A stretch of DNA of 64,000 nucleotides from Candidatus Latescibacterota bacterium (lineage in GTDB: Bacteria > JAAXHH01): assembly GCA_012270975.1 (NCBI GenBank), contig JAAXHH010000006.1:49009-113008 (forward strand). The letters are read 5' to 3'. A model generated the notes under the pieces. The model was given only the letters and a program-made list of their open reading frames with translations. It was not told where the DNA came from and did no database searches. Shown piece after piece: positions 60,395-64,000 of the stretch. The translations under genes were made by a program, and so were the position numbers. Position 1 is the first letter of the stretch. Every line of letters begins with the position of its first letter.

Positions 60395-61576
60395 ATGAAA
60401 ATACGTCGCAAGCACATTATCTCCTTCGTGGTCCTCGCCGCCGTCCTGGTCCTCCTGGTCCGCGCGTTCATGCCGGCGCCGGTCCTGGTCGACTCGGCCA
60501 CGGCGGAGATCGGTCCCCTGCGGGTGACGATCAGCGAGGAAGGCAGGACACGCGTAAGGCAACGCTACCTGATCACCGCCCCGGCGTCCGGCCGGCTTGC
60601 GAGACCGGCGTTGAATGAAGGGGACCGGGTCGGACAGGGCGATGAACTGGCGCGCATCACGCCTTCGCCCCTTGGTTCCCGGGAGTCCGCGGAGGCCCGC
60701 GCCCGGATCGAGACGGCCGAAGCACGGGTCCGCGAGGCCGAGGCCAACGTCGCCCGCGCACGGGTAGAGCAGGAAGAAGCGGCACGCGGCAGGGACAGGG
60801 CGGAACAACTCGCTGCGAGCGGCAGCATCTCGCGGGAGCGCCTGGAGCGCGCCGTGCACGCGGCAACCGTTGCCGAACGGACCCTGGAATCCTCCCTCTT
60901 TCGCCACCGGGCGGCCGTCTCCGAACACGAGGTCGCCCAGGCGGCGCTCCTGGCCCTCCGGGAGGAGCGCGGCGATGCCAGGGCCGTGCTCTCCGTCGCG
61001 GCGCCGGTAGGCGGCCGGGTGCTGCGCCTCTTCGAAGAAAGCGAGCGGGTCGTCGCCGCGGGCACGCCCCTGATGGAAGTGGGCGATCCGGGCGACATGG
61101 AGGTGACGATCGACGTGCTGTCCACCGACGCCGTGAAGGTCGACGTCGGCCAGACGGTGTGGATTGAAGAGTGGGGCGGACCCGATCCGCTGTCCGGAAG
61201 GGTGAGCCGGATTGAGCCAGCCGCGTTCACGCGCGTGTCCGCACTGGGCGTGGATGAACAGCGGGTCAACGTCATCGTGGATCTGGACGAAACGCCGGCG
61301 GATCTGGGCGATGGTTACCGTGTCACGGGACGGATCGTCGTCTGGGAGAAAGAGGATGTGCTCAAGGTCCCTTCAAGCGCTTTGTTCAGAATAGGCGAAA
61401 GCTGGGGGGTCTTCGTCGTCGAAGAAGGCGTGGCGAGGACGCGGGTAGTATCGGTGGGACAGCGAAACGGAATCGAGGCGGAAATACTCGAAGGCCTCGC
61501 GGCCGGCGACCCCGTCATCCTGCATCCCAACCCCCGCATTGCGGACGGGATCGGGGTAGAGACCCGGACGGACTGA
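60395..61576 (+). CDS. HlyD/RND-type periplasmic adaptor subunit
   Basis: N-terminal TM helix; YLITAPASGRLARPALNEGDRVGQGDELARI; coiled-coil region; SVAAPVGGRVLRLFEESERVVAAGTPLMEVGDPGDMEVTIDV. Confidence 0.92.
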   Translation: MKIRRKHIISFVVLAAVLVLLVRAFMPAPVLVDSATAEIGPLRVTISEEGRTRVRQRYLITAPASGRLARPALNEGDRVGQGDELARITPSPLGSRESAEARARIETAEARVREAEANVARARVEQEEAARGRDRAEQLAASGSISRERLERAVHAATVAERTLESSLFRHRAAVSEHEVAQAALLALREERGDARAVLSVAAPVGGRVLRLFEESERVVAAGTPLMEVGDPGDMEVTIDVLSTDAVKVDVGQTVWIEEWGGPDPLSGRVSRIEPAAFTRVSALGVDEQRVNVIVDLDETPADLGDGYRVTGRIVVWEKEDVLKVPSSALFRIGESWGVFVVEEGVARTRVVSVGQRNGIEAEILEGLAAGDPVILHPNPRIADGIGVETRTD

Positions 61577-61606
61577 AGCCGTGGAGAGGAATCACGGGAA
61601 CTGGAG

Positions 61607-62434
61607 ATGGAAAAGCGCACCGGCTTCGTCGAAGCAAACGACGGCGTTCGTCTCTACTTCGAAGACACAGGATTTGGGAAACCCGTCTTCCTGATCCACG
61701 GCGGCGGGTTGAGCCTGGGCTGGTGGCGCTGGCAGGTTCCGGTCCTCAGCCAACGATTCCGGGTCATTGGCGCCGATACCCGCGGCAACGGCCGGTCGGA
61801 CAAGACCCCGTGGGGTCACCGCACGGCCCGCTACGCCATGGACGTGCGCCAGATCATCGAGACGCTCGATCTCGATGAAGTTACCCTCGTGGGATGGTCC
61901 ATCGGCGCCCGTACGGTCCTATCCTACATCGAACTCTTCCGCGGCTGCCGGCTCAAAGGGGTGGTGCTGGTGGACGAAGTGCCCAGCATCGAAGTGCACG
62001 ATCCGCCTAATCCGCCCGAACCGGATGCCGAACCACCGCCCAAGGACGGTCCTCCAACCGAGGACGATACTGAACACAGGCGCCGGCAACTTCGGAGTAT
62101 GTTCGTCTCCCTCGATGTCACCGACGCCGAACTGGACGTACTGGTGGAGGAGAGCAGGGAGAACACGCCGGTCCAGGGCGTCACCCTCGGCCCCGACTAC
62201 CAGGCGCAGGACTGGCGTCCCATGCTGCCTTCCATCGACCTTCCGGTCCTGATTGCCACGGGCGGCAAAAGCGGCGCTTACCCGGGCTGCCAGTACATGT
62301 ACGAACACATCCCGGGCGCGCGCATGGAAGTCTTCGAGGAAAGCGGCCACGCATTGTTCTACGAGGAGCCCGACCGGTTCAACGCCGTCGTCACCGAGTT
62401 CGTGGACGGGCTGCATGCCGGGTTTCGGGGATGA
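61607..62434 (+). CDS. Alpha/beta hydrolase
   Basis: VRLYFEDTGFGKPVFLIHGGGLSLGWWRWQVPVLSQRFRVIGADTRGNGRSDK; VGWSIGARTVLSY; ESGHALFYEEP. Confidence 0.93.
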   Translation: MEKRTGFVEANDGVRLYFEDTGFGKPVFLIHGGGLSLGWWRWQVPVLSQRFRVIGADTRGNGRSDKTPWGHRTARYAMDVRQIIETLDLDEVTLVGWSIGARTVLSYIELFRGCRLKGVVLVDEVPSIEVHDPPNPPEPDAEPPPKDGPPTEDDTEHRRRQLRSMFVSLDVTDAELDVLVEESRENTPVQGVTLGPDYQAQDWRPMLPSIDLPVLIATGGKSGAYPGCQYMYEHIPGARMEVFEESGHALFYEEPDRFNAVVTEFVDGLHAGFRG

Positions 62435-63595
62435 ACCGCCATATGATAATCCCCATGGCGAGCATGCCCGTACCTCCGATCACAGAACTGAATAGGTAAC
62501 CGACCTCGGTATAGACGACGCCCGCGGCCGCGCTGCACAATCCCATGGCCAGCTGGCCGGTCGCGATACCCAGGCTCATCAGCGAACCGCGCCGCTGCGC
62601 CGGCACGATCTCGGACAGCAGCGCCTGGAAGGGTCCCATGCGGGCCGACACGAGCACCATGATGGCAAAAAGAGCGGGTAGGCGACCCAGAAATCCGTCA
62701 TGATGGCCGTCGTAAGGGTCATGAGGACGAAGAGTCCCAGGCAGCCGCCCACGACCAGGACCTTCCGGCCGATCCGGTCCGACAGGCGTCCGGCCCAGGG
62801 TCCCACGATGACGCTGGCGATTCCGGAGATCACGAACAGGGAAGCCACCTCGTCGCTCGACACCCCGTAGGTCTCCTTGATCCACACGACCAGGTAGATC
62901 ACGTAGAAGGCGATCCCCGAGAACATCATGCAATAGGCGCCGACGGCCGCCGCGGTCGCCGGTGTCGTGAACATGGACGCGTAGCGCCTGACGACCGATC
63001 CGATCGAAGTGATATGCGCCCGGGCTACGGCCGGCTGCCGGGCCAGCCTCCAGACTAGGACGAAGGAGAGTACCATGGGCGCCGCGAAACAGACGAAAGG
63101 CGCCGCGAAACCGAATCGGTCGGCCAGGATCGTTCCGCCCGGGATGCCCACGATCTGTCCCACGGCGACGGCGGTCATGACCACGCCGTTGGCCCAGCCC
63201 CGCCGCTCCGGCGGGAAATGATCCCCGATATAGGCCGGCGCGACGCCGCTGAGGATGCCGGCGGCCACGCCGGACAATGAACGGATCAGCAAAAGTGAAG
63301 CAAGGTCCGAAACGAAGCCGTGCATGAAAAGGGTCACGCACATGGCTCCGGTACCGATCATGAGGATACGTCTCCGGCCCATCGCGTCCGACAGCGGACC
63401 GGTGATCAACGCGCACAGCCCGAGCATGATCGAGTAGGCCGAGACCAGGGCACCCAGGTATTCGCGCGGCACGTCGAACTGCGCCTCCACGATGGGCAGT
63501 ATGGGCGTCATGATGATCGTCTGGCTGCTCGCGGCGAACATCATGAACCAGAGCGCCATCAGGATGCTCAGGTCGGCGTAAGTACTCGGTCGCAT
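62391..63595 (-). pseudogene. MFS transporter with an apparent single-base frameshift in a T5 run (about 62667-62671)
   Basis: N-terminal frame MRPSTYADLSILMALWFMMFAASSQTIIMTPILPIVEAQFDVP...TDFWVAYPLF; C-terminal frame LFAIMVLVSARMGPFQALLSEIVPAQRRGSLMSLGIATGQLAMGLCSAAAGVVYTEVGYLFSSVIGG; adding one T joins them as YPLFFAIMVL. Confidence 0.85.
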
Positions 63596-64000
63596 TGGGG
63601 TGGACCAGGTTACCGCGTATCGTAGAGATCGAGCACGGGAGAATGCAGGTGGGATTCGTAGATGAAATTAGGGAATGCGGGATAACAATGGAACTGGATG
63701 ACTACCTGTTGGGCGTAGACAGACCGTTTAAGTATTCAAAGGTAATAGTATCGCGGTAATCAAGAGATCGAAGGATGCAGATTGCAAGCTTTTAGATAAT
63801 ACTGGGAGTTTTAGTCTGTCACGGATTTGTTTAACTGACACGTACATGTTTAGGCCACTTTGTCCGGGCACATAATGACAAACAGGCTAATAGCAGCCAT
63901 CTAGTAAGCAATATAGCAGTGTCCATCTTCGGTAAAGTTATACAGTTCCCTGGCTGCTTCGTCTGTGTGGAATGCCTCTGGAGTTGACCCGGTTTAATGG

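Noticed and set aside
63901-64000. Minus-strand C-terminal-looking peptide (GSTPEAFHTDEAARELYNFTEDGHCYIAY*) and transposon-end-like text (gacaaagtggcctaaacatgtacgtgtcagttaaac) at 63780-63870
   Set aside because: An in-frame TAA lies upstream within the window and no transposase is visible; too short to support an IS call

Overview
The window is GC-rich bacterial chromosome with dense coding, from an environmental lineage I cannot name with confidence. It is mostly metabolic and accessory genes: an isopropylmalate-dehydrogenase-like gene between two citrate synthase genes (one truncated by the window edge), four intact phytanoyl-CoA dioxygenase (PhyH) genes plus one decayed copy, and a tandem pair of eukaryote-like sterol reductases. 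It also carries katG, a ceramidase-like protein, an enolase-superfamily enzyme, Gfo/Idh/MocA oxidoreductases, an HpcH/HpaI aldolase, two class V aminotransferases and PfkB. Four large FtsX/COG0577 permeases without ATPase partners alternate with variable cargo genes at 25.6-39.2 kb. An ABC efflux operon (ATPase, permease, HlyD adaptor) at 53.4-61.6 kb is interrupted by an AT-rich two-gene module encoding a metallophosphoesterase and an Hsp90/GHKL-type ATPase. That module is the best candidate here for an undescribed, possibly defence-type, system. Several decayed genes were recovered by reading across frames: a lipoprotein, a PhyH fragment, a methyltransferase with tandem TGA codons, and an MFS gene with a one-base frameshift. 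Short imperfect tandem duplications recur across or beside stop codons. No rRNA, tRNA, CRISPR array or complete IS element was recognised. All family calls come from reading motifs; no database search was run.
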